Shown here in pieces: positions 31,561 to 40,219 of a stretch of 64,000 bases of DNA. Numbering within the stretch: the stretch's first letter is position 1; each line of letters begins with the position of its first letter. The notes under the pieces are model-generated. The model searched no databases. It had not been told where the DNA came from and was given only the letters and a program-made list of their open reading frames with translations. A program made the position numbers and the translations under genes. Origin of the DNA: Campylobacter sp. RM6914 (GTDB lineage Bacteria; Campylobacterota; Campylobacteria; Campylobacterales; Campylobacteraceae). Where the stretch lies: positions 620,001-684,000 of the forward strand of contig NZ_CP012545.1 in assembly GCF_004803835.1 (NCBI RefSeq), in the 5' to 3' direction.

Positions 31561-32686
31561 GTGATTTTGATATCTCTTTAATCTTTTCGCAAATATAATA
31601 AACCTCTTCATCTTTTAAAGCGTTATAAATAGGCAAAGAAAGCACTTGTTGATATACCTTAAGTGCACTAGGGTAGGCGTTTACTTTAAGGTTGTATTTA
31701 GCCTTGTAGTAACTTAAAAGATGTATCGGTATATAGTGTAACGAAGTATGGATGCCATTTTCCAGTAGCTCACGTGCGAAACTGTCGCGGTTTTTATCGA
31801 TTTTGATTATATACTGAGAGTATACATGGTCACGTTTTTTAATAGGAGTTGTTATGTGAGGACAGTTTGATAACTCTTTGTTATAAATTTCAGCTATCTC
31901 TTTTCTGCGTTTGATAAACATATCGTTTTTTTCTATCTGGGCAGTGGCATATGCGGCATTTAATGCACTTATATCGTATTTAAGACCGATGTCAACTACG
32001 TCATAAATATAGCCTAAGTTGCCGTATTTATCGATACCGTTTATAAGTGCGTAGTTTCTAAGAAGTCTCGCGCGTTCCGCAATCTTGTCGTCATTTGTTG
32101 TGAAAAATCCAGCTGTTGCGATAGGGTTGTTTACTTGCGAATACGTCTGAAAGCATGATAAAAATGAGTTTTCATTGCCGATTTTGGTGCCATTGTATGT
32201 TAGTCCGATAGAGCGATTTGCATCATCTAATACTTTTACGTCATAATGTTTTGCTATCTCGTTTATCTCATCAACCGGAGCACTTTGTCCTGCTATGTGA
32301 CTTACAAAAATTCCTTTTAGTTTTTTATGATTATACTCTTTGAGGGCTTTTTTAAGTGAGTCCGGGTTTATGTTAAAGTCATCTTCGTTTATATCGACAA
32401 ATATCGGCTCGGCATCAAAGTGCCTGATTGATTGGGCTACACTTGGAAATGAATTTACCGAGCAAATAATCTTATCTCCACGTTTTATCTCCATTGCACT
32501 TAAGGCTAAGTGGTGTGCTGCGGCTAGGTTGTTTGTGCTTATGACATGTTTTGCACCGAAATATTTTTGCAAAGTATCTTCTAGTGCTTTAATGGTTTTG
32601 TTTGAATTTTGGTTTTTTAAAACATCTTGTATAAGTTCGTTTTCGCGCTCCGTAATGGTTGGTTTATAAAATGAAATTTCTTCCAT
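31553..32686 (-). CDS. DegT/DnrJ/EryC1/StrS family protein lacking the PLP lysine
   Basis: A 377-residue member of the sugar aminotransferase fold, with family landmarks [30 protein letters not shown] and C-terminal [14 protein letters not shown]. The segment that normally reads SFxxxK...GG is [18 protein letters not shown] (about 177-194). No lysine stands between 169 and 201, so a normal Schiff base with PLP is not possible there. Similar lysine-less relatives exist as dehydratases or as non-enzymatic homologues. Its place between nadE and lpxK suggests a cell-surface sugar role, not proven. Confidence 0.82.
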   Translation of the reverse strand: MEEISFYKPTITERENELIQDVLKNQNSNKTIKALEDTLQKYFGAKHVISTNNLAAAHHLALSAMEIKRGDKIICSVNSFPSVAQSIRHFDAEPIFVDINEDDFNINPDSLKKALKEYNHKKLKGIFVSHIAGQSAPVDEINEIAKHYDVKVLDDANRSIGLTYNGTKIGNENSFLSCFQTYSQVNNPIATAGFFTTNDDKIAERARLLRNYALINGIDKYGNLGYIYDVVDIGLKYDISALNAAYATAQIEKNDMFIKRRKEIAEIYNKELSNCPHITTPIKKRDHVYSQYIIKIDKNRDSFARELLENGIHTSLHYIPIHLLSYYKAKYNLKVNAYPSALKVYQQVLSLPIYNALKDEEVYYICEKIKEISKSRV

Positions 32687-32696
32687 GTCTTGCCCC

Positions 32697-33452
32697 CTAA
32701 ATTTTTGCTATCAGAGGCATTCGCCTCTTAAATTCGTTTGATTTTACTCTTTTTAGTATCTCTTGAACTGTTTTTTTGCCAAATTTTTCTTCGATTTGTT
32801 TATTATAAATTTCACCGTTTTTTGTCGCTATTAAAATTTCATCAACCACTTCATAGCTATATCCGATATCTTCTTCGTCGCTTTGGCCTTCCCAAAGATC
32901 GGCTGATGGCGCTTTGTTTATGATATTTTCGTCTATCTCAAGATACCTAGCAAACTCAAAAATTTCAGTTTTATAAAGCTCTCCGATAGGATTTATTGCA
33001 CATGCCATATCGCCAAATATAGTTCCGTATCCAAGCATGAGTTCGCTTTTGTTACTAGTTCCCACAACGATAGCTCTTATGTCTGCCGAGTAGTCATACA
33101 AAAGGCTCATTCTTATTCTTGCACTTAAATTTCCTTTTCGAATATTGTTTAAATTTGTGTCTATACTCTCTTGGTATGCGCCTAAAATGCTTTCTATGCT
33201 TAAGATTTTAAATTTAATGTTTCTCTTTTGACAAAATTCAGTTGCATCTTTTATATTTTTTGGGTCGGAATTTTTAGTCGGCATGATTAGGGCGTGTGTA
33301 TTTTGAGGCATTGCCTTTGCGCAAAGTGCGCCCACTATAGCAGAATCAAGCCCTCCGCTCATACCAATAAGTAAATTTTCGACACCGATATTTTTACAGT
33401 AGTCTCTTAGAAAAGCAACCAGTTTTAGCTCTAACTCTTTAAAATCTCTCAT
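32697..33452 (-). CDS. nadE: NAD+ synthase (ammonia-dependent)
   Basis: A 251-residue NadE that amidates deamido-NAD. The PP-loop is LIGMSGGLDSAIVGALCAKA near 27-46, and the NKSELMLGYGTIFGDMACAI segment is the deamido-NAD site. No glutaminase domain is fused, so ammonia is the nitrogen donor. It is first in a minus-strand series with the DegT homologue and lpxK, 10 bases before the former. Confidence 0.95.
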   Translation of the reverse strand: MRDFKELELKLVAFLRDYCKNIGVENLLIGMSGGLDSAIVGALCAKAMPQNTHALIMPTKNSDPKNIKDATEFCQKRNIKFKILSIESILGAYQESIDTNLNNIRKGNLSARIRMSLLYDYSADIRAIVVGTSNKSELMLGYGTIFGDMACAINPIGELYKTEIFEFARYLEIDENIINKAPSADLWEGQSDEEDIGYSYEVVDEILIATKNGEIYNKQIEEKFGKKTVQEILKRVKSNEFKRRMPLIAKI

Positions 33453-33567
33453 TTTGGTATCATTGTTTAAAAAATTTGTATTATTATACTTAACATATAT
33501 AAATTTTTAGTTAAGTTTTCATAATTTTATTGTAAAATTCTTAAAAAAATAAATTAAAGTATTGAAA

Positions 33568-34170
33568 ATGAAAGTGTTATCAAAAAGTTTTGGAGAATAC
33601 GCTACAAACTGTTACATAATAGAGCAAGACGGTATGCAACTTGTCGTAGATCCAGGTAAAGGTTCGTTTGAGTGGATTGGTCAAAATGTTACAAATTTAA
33701 AGGCTATACTTTGCACACATGGGCATTTTGACCATATTTTTGATGTTTTAAAGGTCAAAAATAAGTTTAAGGCGCCTATTTATATCCATGAAGAGGACGC
33801 ATTTTGGGCGCAAAATGATATTTTTGGATATGGATATGAGATATTTACTCCAGATGTATTTTTTAAAGACCAAGAGTGCGTTACTATCGGCTCGTTTAAT
33901 ATAAAATTCCATCACTTTGCAGGACATACACCAGGATGTTCAATGATAGAGATAAACGGCTGTATGTTTAGTGGTGATTTCTTGTTTAGAGATAGTATTG
34001 GCAGGTGGGATTTTCCGTATTCAAACAAAGAAGATATGCTAAAAAGCCTTGAAAAATGCTCAAAAATAAGTGGTGACTACAAGCTCTATCCAGGACACGG
34101 TGAGCCAAGCAGTCTAAGTGCGGAGCAAGGCAGGCTTGATATGTGGATAAGGATAGTGACTTCTAGTTAG
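33568..34170 (+). CDS. MBL-fold metallohydrolase (glyoxalase II-like)
   Basis: A 200-residue metallo-beta-lactamase fold protein with the metal motif THGHFDHIFDV, then GHTPGCSMIEI, SGDFLFRDSIGR and PGHGEP. Small proteins of this type hydrolyse thioesters such as S-lactoylglutathione or persulfides. This one lacks the C-terminal glutathione domain of true GloB. The ATG at 33568 is preferred over a TTG at 33562. It is divergent from nadE, an arrangement shared with C. jejuni. Confidence 0.85.
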   Translation: MKVLSKSFGEYATNCYIIEQDGMQLVVDPGKGSFEWIGQNVTNLKAILCTHGHFDHIFDVLKVKNKFKAPIYIHEEDAFWAQNDIFGYGYEIFTPDVFFKDQECVTIGSFNIKFHHFAGHTPGCSMIEINGCMFSGDFLFRDSIGRWDFPYSNKEDMLKSLEKCSKISGDYKLYPGHGEPSSLSAEQGRLDMWIRIVTSS

Positions 34171-34690
34171 CCTTATCCTGTCGTTCTTTAGCACGTCTAA
34201 TAGCGCCTTCGCGTTGGATATTTTTTTGTTGTGCTAAAAAAATATGCTCTTCGAGTGCAACGAGTTGAAATGTCCCCTCAAATACCTTCATGTCGTGGAG
34301 TTTACCTATGACTCTTACTTCGCGTTTGCGCGACTCGTCAAAGTAAGCTCTTGCATCAAATTCTACGATCTCTCCAAGTTTGATCGGGCCGTAAAAATTT
34401 ATACGAGCATTTATGGTGACGCAAAATTCTTCATTGATGGCAACAAGAGCAGCGTAGTTTGCCGCGGAAAATATAAATCCGCTATGGATGAGATCAGAGC
34501 CGTCGGCTACCATTTCGTTTGTGGTAAAAAATTTTGTTTTTGCGTGATTTTTTTCTAAAAATGTCGTTACGCCGGTTAGGCTTAACTTGATATTTGGTGA
34601 TGTTTTTATCTCATTGCGAAATGGATTTTCGTCTTCAGGAAGGACGATTTGAGAGTCCCCAACCTCTTCATAAATGCTGTTTTCAGCCAT
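34163..34690 (-). CDS. Hotdog-fold protein, Cj0977-like
   Basis: A 175-residue protein with a hotdog-type core (SGFIFSAANYAALVAIN ... INFYGPIKLGEIVEFDARAYF). The layout next to cmoB matches C. jejuni Cj0977, a hotdog protein needed for motility-linked invasion, as known from the literature on that species. No thioesterase catalytic residue can be assigned with confidence. It starts 8 bases after cmoB, so it is probably transcribed with it. It converges on the MBL gene with an 8-base overlap. Confidence 0.78.
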   Translation of the reverse strand: MAENSIYEEVGDSQIVLPEDENPFRNEIKTSPNIKLSLTGVTTFLEKNHAKTKFFTTNEMVADGSDLIHSGFIFSAANYAALVAINEEFCVTINARINFYGPIKLGEIVEFDARAYFDESRKREVRVIGKLHDMKVFEGTFQLVALEEHIFLAQQKNIQREGAIRRAKERQDKAN

Positions 34691-34698
34691 TTTTATCC

Positions 34699-35589
34699 TT
34701 AAATTTTTATTTTTATATACACTCGGTTTGGAGCAGGATAACCTTCGATAGTTTTTAAGCTATCGTTTGGATCAAGAAAATTTTCTAAACTCTGTCCGTC
34801 TATCCACTCGGTTTTTCTTTGTTCGTTTACGTCGGTAGGTTTTGTGGCTAAAATTTCAAAATCACTAAATTTAGCCCTTTCACACCAATTTTCAAGCGCA
34901 CCGATAGTAGGGACAAAGTATATGTTTGGTATCTTTGAATACGTAAGCTTTGGTGTTAATGCAAAATCACCCGGCATATCTATATACATCGTATCTAAAA
35001 ATACTTCTCCGCCCTTATTAAGTGAACCTTTAAGTTCTTTTAGCATTTTTACCGGATCGCTTCTGTGATATATCACGCCAAGGCAAAAGATGGTGTCAAA
35101 TTTATGCTCGTAATGCGCTAAATGCTCAACTCCTAAAAGCTCATATATGATATTTGAGCGCACAAAATGGTTTATGAAATTAAACTGCATAAACGTATGC
35201 ACGCTAGGGTCAAAGCCGACTAATTTTTTTGGTTTTTCTTTAAGCATGCGAAACATGTAATATCCGTTATTGCACCCCACATCGGCTACAACTTTATCTT
35301 TTAAATTTATATGTGGTTTAAGTAGGTTGTATTTTATAAAGCTTTGCCACTCTGTATCTATAAAAAGCTCTCCAAGCGCAAACGGACCTTTTCTCCATGG
35401 CTTAAGCTCTTTTGCGATCGCCTCTATCTGTTCTTGTTCTTGAGCGGTTAAACCGTTAAATTTAATACTAACAATATCGTTAAATTCACACTCGCAATCA
35501 AACTTTCCTAGTGCATTTATGAGTGAAAGAAGTTCTAAATTTTTATATGAATTTAATATCTTTTGTCTTTCTTTTATGAAATTTTGCAC
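34699..35589 (-). CDS. cmoB: tRNA U34 carboxymethyltransferase CmoB
   Basis: A 296-residue SAM-type enzyme that transfers the carboxymethyl group from carboxy-SAM (made by CmoA, encoded at 2960) to 5-hydroxyuridine 34 of tRNA. Family features are ELKPWRKGPFALGELFIDTEWQS cut by short loops, the SAM motif VADVGCNNGYYMFRML, and GVIYHRSDPVKMLKELK. It forms a probable operon with the hotdog gene. Identity is secure. Confidence 0.93.
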   Translation of the reverse strand: MQNFIKERQKILNSYKNLELLSLINALGKFDCECEFNDIVSIKFNGLTAQEQEQIEAIAKELKPWRKGPFALGELFIDTEWQSFIKYNLLKPHINLKDKVVADVGCNNGYYMFRMLKEKPKKLVGFDPSVHTFMQFNFINHFVRSNIIYELLGVEHLAHYEHKFDTIFCLGVIYHRSDPVKMLKELKGSLNKGGEVFLDTMYIDMPGDFALTPKLTYSKIPNIYFVPTIGALENWCERAKFSDFEILATKPTDVNEQRKTEWIDGQSLENFLDPNDSLKTIEGYPAPNRVYIKIKI

Positions 35590-35590
35590 G

Positions 35591-35767
35591 CTACTTCCAG
35601 TCTATGATGTTGTGCGGACACTCTTTGCGATATGTGCCGGTCGCGTCATAATACTCTTTACAGTCGTTGTAATACTGTGTTGAAATTCCGCGCTCATTTA
35701 AAAAAATACAACCGTTAAAAACAAAAACAATAAGCATTAAAAGTAATATTTTAAGAAATTTATTCAT
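35591..35767 (-). CDS. Small lipoprotein (58 aa)
   Basis: A 58-residue protein with an N-terminal lipoprotein signal: basic MNKFLK, a hydrophobic stretch, and the lipobox VFNGC with Cys20. The mature part has two more cysteines and many tyrosines (TQYYNDCKEYYDATGTYRKE). It ends one base before the cmoB start on the same strand, so it may be first in that operon. C. jejuni has a small lipoprotein gene at the same place. Function is unknown. Confidence 0.72.
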   Translation of the reverse strand: MNKFLKILLLMLIVFVFNGCIFLNERGISTQYYNDCKEYYDATGTYRKECPHNIIDWK

Positions 35768-35856
35768 GGATTTGATTTTAGCATAAAATTTAATATTTTA
35801 TAGTAAAATGTTCGTTTTTAGGGCTTAGGTTAGCCATTTTATTATTAAGGCATTTC

Positions 35857-36942
35857 ATGCAAAGACGTGATTTTTTTAAAATAGGTGGAGTTTTGGGTGC
35901 GGCAAGCGTGCTGCCAAGCGTAGCATTTGCGGCTGCTAACGAGAGCAAAAGTAGTGCGGTTAGGACGTTTGACGTTAGATTAAGTCATTTACTAAAAGAA
36001 AAGGGTAAAAACGCTCGTTTTTGGTTACCTCTTGTTACTTCAACCGATTTTCAACAATTAGTAAGCGACTATAAGATAACAACAAATGCAAAAGAGTATT
36101 ACATTTCAGATCTTGCCATCCCAACGCTATTTGCCGACTTTAAAGAGGGTCAAGTAGATCCAGCAATAGATGTTGAATTTAAAGTGAGAACCACTGAGAG
36201 AAATACCGACTTTTCAAAGGTTAATTTTAACGAAAATGAAAAATTAAGCAAAGAAATCGAGTTTTATCTAAAAGCAACCGCTCAAATTCCTACAACAGGC
36301 ATAGTTAAAGAATTTGCTGACAAGATCATCGGTAAAACAAAAGGTGACTTAGAAAAAGCTCGTTTGATATATAACTGGGTCGCAAACACTATGGAGCGTG
36401 ACAATAGCGTGCCTGGATGTGGCAGAGGAGATGTAAAAGCTATCCTTGAAAGCGGTAAACTAGTCGGTAAATGCACCGATATAAACAGTGTGTTTGTCGG
36501 ACTTTGTAGGGCGGTTGGAATTCCTGCTCGTGAGTTATTTGGTATCCGCGTTGGTGCTTCGAGATTTTCAGGCCAAATGGGCGCAGCTCCAAAAGAGGAC
36601 GGCTTAAGTCATATATCTGGCGGACAGCACTGTAGGGCGGAATTTTATCTAAAAGGATATGGCTGGGTGCCTGTTGATCCTGCTGATGTTACAAAGGTAA
36701 GACTGGGCGAAAAACTAAGCAACAGCGACACAAAATTGGCTCAAATTCGTGATTATCTATTTGGTAACTGGGAAATGTGCTGGATAGGCTTTAACTACGG
36801 TAGAGACTTTGACCTAAAGCCACTTGCCGAGCAAAGACCTATAAATAACTTTGGCTATCCATATGCTGAGGTTGATGGCAACACGTTAGATTATTACAAC
36901 CCAAAAGAATTTAGCTACGATTACGTATCGAAAGAAATTTAA
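35857..36942 (+). CDS. Tat-exported transglutaminase-like protein
   Basis: A 361-residue protein with a twin-arginine signal (MQRRDFFKIGGVLGAASVLP). A transglutaminase-like cysteine protease fold covers about 165-280, with Cys in KCTDINSVFVGLCRAVGIPA, His in GGQHCRAEFYL and Asp in WVPVDPADV as the likely triad. Such proteins act as proteases, amidases or crosslinkers. Export in folded form hints at an oxidised or metal-bound state. It is followed without a gap by MerT-like and MerP-like genes, so a link to metal handling in the periplasm is possible. Confidence 0.83.
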   Translation: MQRRDFFKIGGVLGAASVLPSVAFAAANESKSSAVRTFDVRLSHLLKEKGKNARFWLPLVTSTDFQQLVSDYKITTNAKEYYISDLAIPTLFADFKEGQVDPAIDVEFKVRTTERNTDFSKVNFNENEKLSKEIEFYLKATAQIPTTGIVKEFADKIIGKTKGDLEKARLIYNWVANTMERDNSVPGCGRGDVKAILESGKLVGKCTDINSVFVGLCRAVGIPARELFGIRVGASRFSGQMGAAPKEDGLSHISGGQHCRAEFYLKGYGWVPVDPADVTKVRLGEKLSNSDTKLAQIRDYLFGNWEMCWIGFNYGRDFDLKPLAEQRPINNFGYPYAEVDGNTLDYYNPKEFSYDYVSKEI

Positions 36943-36944
36943 AT

Positions 36945-37268
36945 TTGAAGCAGGTTTGGTTTATCATAACCTCGGCTATTAGCGCATTTATGGCAACGCT
37001 TTGTTGCCTACCTGCGCTACTTTTTTTACTGTTTGGAACCTCTTTTTCATTTTTGTCTTGGACTAGCGCATTTTATGAGTATCGCACGTTTTTTAGCATA
37101 CTTTCGGTGATATTTTTCGTTGCTTCGGCATTTTTTGTGTTTTATAAGCCAAAGTCTTGCGCGCTAAATTATGCTAAGAAAAAGTGGATATTTACATATG
37201 TTCTTTTGGGGATTTTGATTGTTTTTATGCTTGTTTATCCAGAGCTGTTGGGAGACTTTTATGAGTAA
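36945..37268 (+). CDS. MerT-like small membrane transporter
   Basis: A 107-residue membrane protein with three hydrophobic segments. The first holds a vicinal cysteine pair (LCCLPALLFLLFGTSF), the metal entry motif of MerT mercuric transporters, and a further cysteine follows near KPKSCALNY. The start is TTG two bases after the previous stop. It overlaps the MerP-like gene by 8 bases. No merR, merA or other mer gene is present, so the metal could be another soft metal. Confidence 0.75.
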   Translation: MKQVWFIITSAISAFMATLCCLPALLFLLFGTSFSFLSWTSAFYEYRTFFSILSVIFFVASAFFVFYKPKSCALNYAKKKWIFTYVLLGILIVFMLVYPELLGDFYE

Positions 37269-37521
37269 AATTTTATTTGCACTACTAATTTGTACGGTTG
37301 CATTTTCGGATCAAAATTTTAAGATACAAGTAGAGGCTATGCATTGTCCACTTTGCACGTCAATGGTTAGAAAAGCACTGCTTGGAGTTGAGGGCACTCA
37401 AAGTGCCAAAGTTTCTTTACGTAGTAAAACGGCGGATGTTATTACGGTGGATGGAGTTAAGGAAGATGACTTGCTTAAAGCTATAGAGGCTATAGGCTAT
37501 CCTGGTATTGTTTTAAAGTAG
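37261..37521 (+). CDS. MerP-like periplasmic heavy-metal-binding protein
   Basis: An 86-residue protein with a short signal sequence (MSKILFALLICTVAFS) and an HMA domain whose metal loop reads MHCPLCTSMV, a CxxC in the place of GMTCxxC. In mer systems MerP hands Hg(II) to MerT, and here the two genes overlap in the same way. The ATG at 37261 is chosen because an upstream in-frame ATG at 37219 would run through the MerT-like gene and lose the signal peptide. Confidence 0.78.
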   Translation: MSKILFALLICTVAFSDQNFKIQVEAMHCPLCTSMVRKALLGVEGTQSAKVSLRSKTADVITVDGVKEDDLLKAIEAIGYPGIVLK

Positions 37522-37527
37522 ACACTC

Positions 37528-38805
37528 ATGAAAGAAGTTCAAATTTTAGACAAATTTAAGGAAATTTCACAAATTCCCCATTGCAGTTTTAATACAAAAG
37601 AGTTGCGCGACTTTTTGGCTAATTATGCCAAAAATCACGGATATAGCGTGGACGTTGATGAGGTTGGAAATATCCACGCGATAAAAGGTGAGCCTAAAAT
37701 TTGCTTGCAAAGTCACTATGATATGGTTTGTGTGGGCCATGCGCCAAAGCTCGAGCTTGTCGAAAAAGATGGTTTTTTAAGCGCTAAAGAGTCATCTTTG
37801 GGTGCCGATAATGGCATGGGTGTCGCTATCATGATGCAGATGATGAAGGAATTTGAAAATTTAGAATGTCTTTTTACAAACGACGAAGAGGTTGGGCTTA
37901 TAGGAGCAAATGGATTTGACGGTAATTTTGCAAGCAAAAAGCTTTTAAATTTAGACAGCGAAGATGACAGCGAGGTTATAGTTGGTTGTGCAGGAGGTAT
38001 AAATATCTTTGCATGCATTGACGCAGATACAAAGACCGTATCAAGCGGCGATGTTTATGAAGTTATCGTTAGTGGATATCCTGGTGGACACTCCGGTGTT
38101 GAGATACAAAAAGATATACCAAACGCTATTAAAATTTTAGCTCGCTTTATAAGACAAAACGGTGCGAAGCTAGTAAGTATAGAAGGTGGTGAAAGAAGCA
38201 ACTCTATACCGGTTAACGCAAAGGCTGTCGTAGTAAGTCAGAACAAATTAAAAAGCGATGACTTGCATATTTGCGTTAAGAAGCTTGACGGTACTGCTAA
38301 AATTTTAAAAAATTCAGATCAAATTTTAGCTTTTATAAATGGTTTTTCGCAGGGCGTAAGAAGCTATGATGTGGAGTTAAATTTACCAAAAGATAGTGTA
38401 AATTTATCTACCGTAAAAAATCACAACGGTAAGACCTGGGTGGAATTTTACGCTCGCTCTATGAGTATGGATGGAATTTTAAGGCTCGAGTTTGAGATCG
38501 GCGAAATGGCTAGTGCGCTTGGTTTTGACATTAGTATCAATGAGCGCTCTAATCCCTGGGAGCCTAGTGCAGATGAATTTGCTTATGCTGTTTTGGATGA
38601 ACTTCAAAAATTTAAACCGGATGCAAAGATAAAGGCTATACACGCAGGGCTTGAGTGTGGTGTGCTTTGTGAGGGCAGAGATGATATGCAGACTTGTTCC
38701 ATAGGACCAAATATCTACTCTCCGCACTCTACTCACGAAAGATGTGAGCTTGCTTCGGTTGATATTATAGCAAGTGTCGTTAGAAATATAATTAGCAGAT
38801 ATTAA
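37528..38805 (+). CDS. pepD: M20 family aminoacyl-histidine dipeptidase (PepD-like)
   Basis: A 425-residue metallopeptidase. Metal-ligand motifs are QSHYDMVCVG (near 65), SLGADNGMGVAIMM (near 90) and TNDEEVGLIGANG (near 117), followed by the dimerisation domain and a late GPNIYSPHSTHERCEL. It would hydrolyse dipeptides such as carnosine-type Xaa-His. In C. jejuni a PepD-like gene lies in the same neighbourhood as cmoB and the small lipoprotein. A terminator follows. Confidence 0.88.
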   Translation: MKEVQILDKFKEISQIPHCSFNTKELRDFLANYAKNHGYSVDVDEVGNIHAIKGEPKICLQSHYDMVCVGHAPKLELVEKDGFLSAKESSLGADNGMGVAIMMQMMKEFENLECLFTNDEEVGLIGANGFDGNFASKKLLNLDSEDDSEVIVGCAGGINIFACIDADTKTVSSGDVYEVIVSGYPGGHSGVEIQKDIPNAIKILARFIRQNGAKLVSIEGGERSNSIPVNAKAVVVSQNKLKSDDLHICVKKLDGTAKILKNSDQILAFINGFSQGVRSYDVELNLPKDSVNLSTVKNHNGKTWVEFYARSMSMDGILRLEFEIGEMASALGFDISINERSNPWEPSADEFAYAVLDELQKFKPDAKIKAIHAGLECGVLCEGRDDMQTCSIGPNIYSPHSTHERCELASVDIIASVVRNIISRY

Positions 38806-38831
38806 ATTTGTAAAATTTTACATAAAATTTC

Positions 38832-38866
38832 ATTTAAAATGCTTAGAAACTATAAGCATTTTAAAT
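38832..38866. terminator. Hairpin after pepD
   Basis: A perfect 14-bp stem, ATTTAAAATGCTTA (38832-38845) and TAAGCATTTTAAAT (38853-38866), lies between convergent pepD and the split glutamine-rich gene. The 3' arm is T-rich, and the hairpin can act on both strands. Confidence 0.7.
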
Positions 38867-38878
38867 TTACATAAACGC

Positions 38879-39118
38879 TTAAACTAAGATGTTTAGGCTT
38901 CCTCTTTCTTGCCTGCTTTGTTCTTGGTTTTGACTCTGCTCGGTTTGTTCTAGTTGTCTTTGTTCGTTTGCTCTTTGACTTTGCTCGGCTTGAGATGCTT
39001 GTGTGTTTTGAATTCGCTCTTCGTTATTTTTGTTTTGAGCATTTTGCTCTCGCGTTTTGTTTTGATTTTTGTAGATATCATAGCTTTGATAACTTCCGTA
39101 AGAATTTATTGAAGTAGG
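38879..39118 (-). pseudogene. Glutamine-rich host gene, body of a CDS split by the Mu-like element
   Basis: This is the 3' part of a small minus-strand gene. Joining it across the element at the GTAGG duplication restores ATG-CCT-ACT-TCA and an 80-residue protein (MPTSINSYGSYQSYDIY..., then a stretch rich in Gln, Glu, Arg and Asn). Its ATG, ribosome site and -10 box now lie at 50002-50034. The open frame also runs into the element up to an ATG at 39211, but that extension is element DNA. Function of the intact gene is unknown. Confidence 0.85.
39114..39118. repeat. Left target-site duplication GTAGG
   Basis: GTAGG directly precedes the element's TGTG end. The same five bases follow the right end at 49997-50001. 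Five bases is the Mu-type duplication length. Confidence 0.88.
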
Positions 39119-39149
39119 TGTGAGGGGGTAGAGAAAATGAGAGTGAAAA
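39119..39149 (+). repeat. Left end with transposase-type end site
   Basis: The terminus is TGT. AAAATGAGAGTGAAAA occupies 39134-39149. The 11-base core recurs inverted at the right end at the same distance from the terminus, and the full 16 bases recur directly at 49915-49930. Confidence 0.85.
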
Positions 39150-39604
39150 ATTTTAGCGATTTTTTTATGAAAGTCCCTAAATATGGGGATTGTGTGGATA
39201 GTTGTAAGCATTTTAAATGCGGAAATTTTTGTGCCAAAAAATCCCTATAGTCCCAAAATGGCTGTTTTATCCCAAAAGTAGTGGAAAAATAGCTCTGTTT
39301 TAAACACCTTAAAAACCCAAATAAACGACATTTAAAAGCCCCTTAAAGGCTGGAAAAAATCAAGGAAAATTTTAACGATATAGTAAAGCTTTGATACTTT
39401 ACTATAAAAATATGGTTTATTTTTATAGGTGATTAAGACACAAAATTTAGCAAAAAATGTGTCTTAATAAAACTTAATGTGGCTTAATGCTTTTAAATAG
39501 CGTTTTTTCAAGCACTTATATTAAGACACAATCATAAAACAATAAACAATATGCCACTAAACTTAAAAATACATTTTTTAATTAAGACACGTTTTAAGCT
39601 TTCA
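39150..39604. promoter_or_regulatory. Non-coding left arm with four ATTAAGACAC repeats
   Basis: No gene is seen in these 455 bases. ATTAAGACACA occurs at 39432-39442, inverted as TGTGTCTTAAT at 39458-39468, directly at 39520-39530, and as ATTAAGACACG at 39581-39591, just past the repressor stop. A 10-bp inverted repeat (TATAGTAAAG / CTTTACTATA, 39379-39406) and TTTTAAACACC (39298-39308, inverted at 49908-49918) are also here. Internal transposase sites, operators or an enhancer are possible. Confidence 0.6.
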
Positions 39605-40219
39605 TTAATAGACTTTCATATCAAGGGAAAATTTGCATCTAACCTTGCCAATGATTTTTAGCTCTACAATCTTATCTTCTGTCAATACTATATCTTGATA
39701 AAAACTATTAAGCGATGTTAGTTTAATCTCTTTTTGTATTGGATTTCTAAGAAATTTTTTCATATACACATCACCGCCGATATTAGCTATGATTATATCT
39801 CCATTTTTTATATCCGCATCTAAATCAATAATAACCATATCTCCGTTTTGGGCAAATGGCTCCATGCTGTCACCAAAAACCCTTATAACATCATAGTTTT
39901 TTACAGGTACTTTTAGAACTTTTTCTAAAAATTCACCACTAACTGGAATAAGACTAAAATTTGCACTAGAATTTATAGCTCCATATCCTGCACTTGCAGC
40001 AACATCATCAAAATACCTTAGATTTACCTTGATATTTTGTGGTTTTTTTACCTTATCAACACTTAGGCTTGTAAATTTTAATTTTACTGATGATGTTAGT
40101 CCTTTTGAACGCCAAGTGCTCGCAGTATTTCTACTATAGCCCATTTTTTCGGCTACATCTTCAAGACTTGATACATTAAAAAACTTTTTCATATTCTCAA
40201 AAATTACTTTATCATCCAT
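39605..40219 (-). CDS. Phage repressor, CI-like with S24 peptidase domain
   Basis: A 204-residue repressor. Residues about 1-60 form an HTH of the CI/Bro type (SLEDVAEKMGYSRNTASTWR). Residues about 85-200 form the S24 domain with Ser118 (FGDSMEPF) and Lys154/155 (YMKKFLR) as dyad. An Ala-Gly site at 77-78 is available for self-cleavage, so induction through RecA and DNA damage is plausible. Classic Mu c lacks this domain. It is divergent from the ner-transposase operon. Confidence 0.88.
   Translation of the reverse strand: MDDKVIFENMKKFFNVSSLEDVAEKMGYSRNTASTWRSKGLTSSVKLKFTSLSVDKVKKPQNIKVNLRYFDDVAASAGYGAINSSANFSLIPVSGEFLEKVLKVPVKNYDVIRVFGDSMEPFAQNGDMVIIDLDADIKNGDIIIANIGGDVYMKKFLRNPIQKEIKLTSLNSFYQDIVLTEDKIVELKIIGKVRCKFSLDMKVY

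Noticed and set aside
36945-37521. A mercury resistance operon
   Set aside because: Only MerT- and MerP-like genes are present. merR, merA and a mer operator are absent.
38879-39211. A 110-residue minus-strand gene starting at 39211
   Set aside because: The first 31 codons are element DNA. The real gene starts at the ATG now at 50004.
39430-39442. TGATTAAGACACA as a possible left terminus of the Mu-like element
   Set aside because: It starts with TG and is repeated nearby, but no matching inverted copy ending in CA and no 5-base duplication were found on the right. The pair at 39119 and 49996 satisfies all tests.
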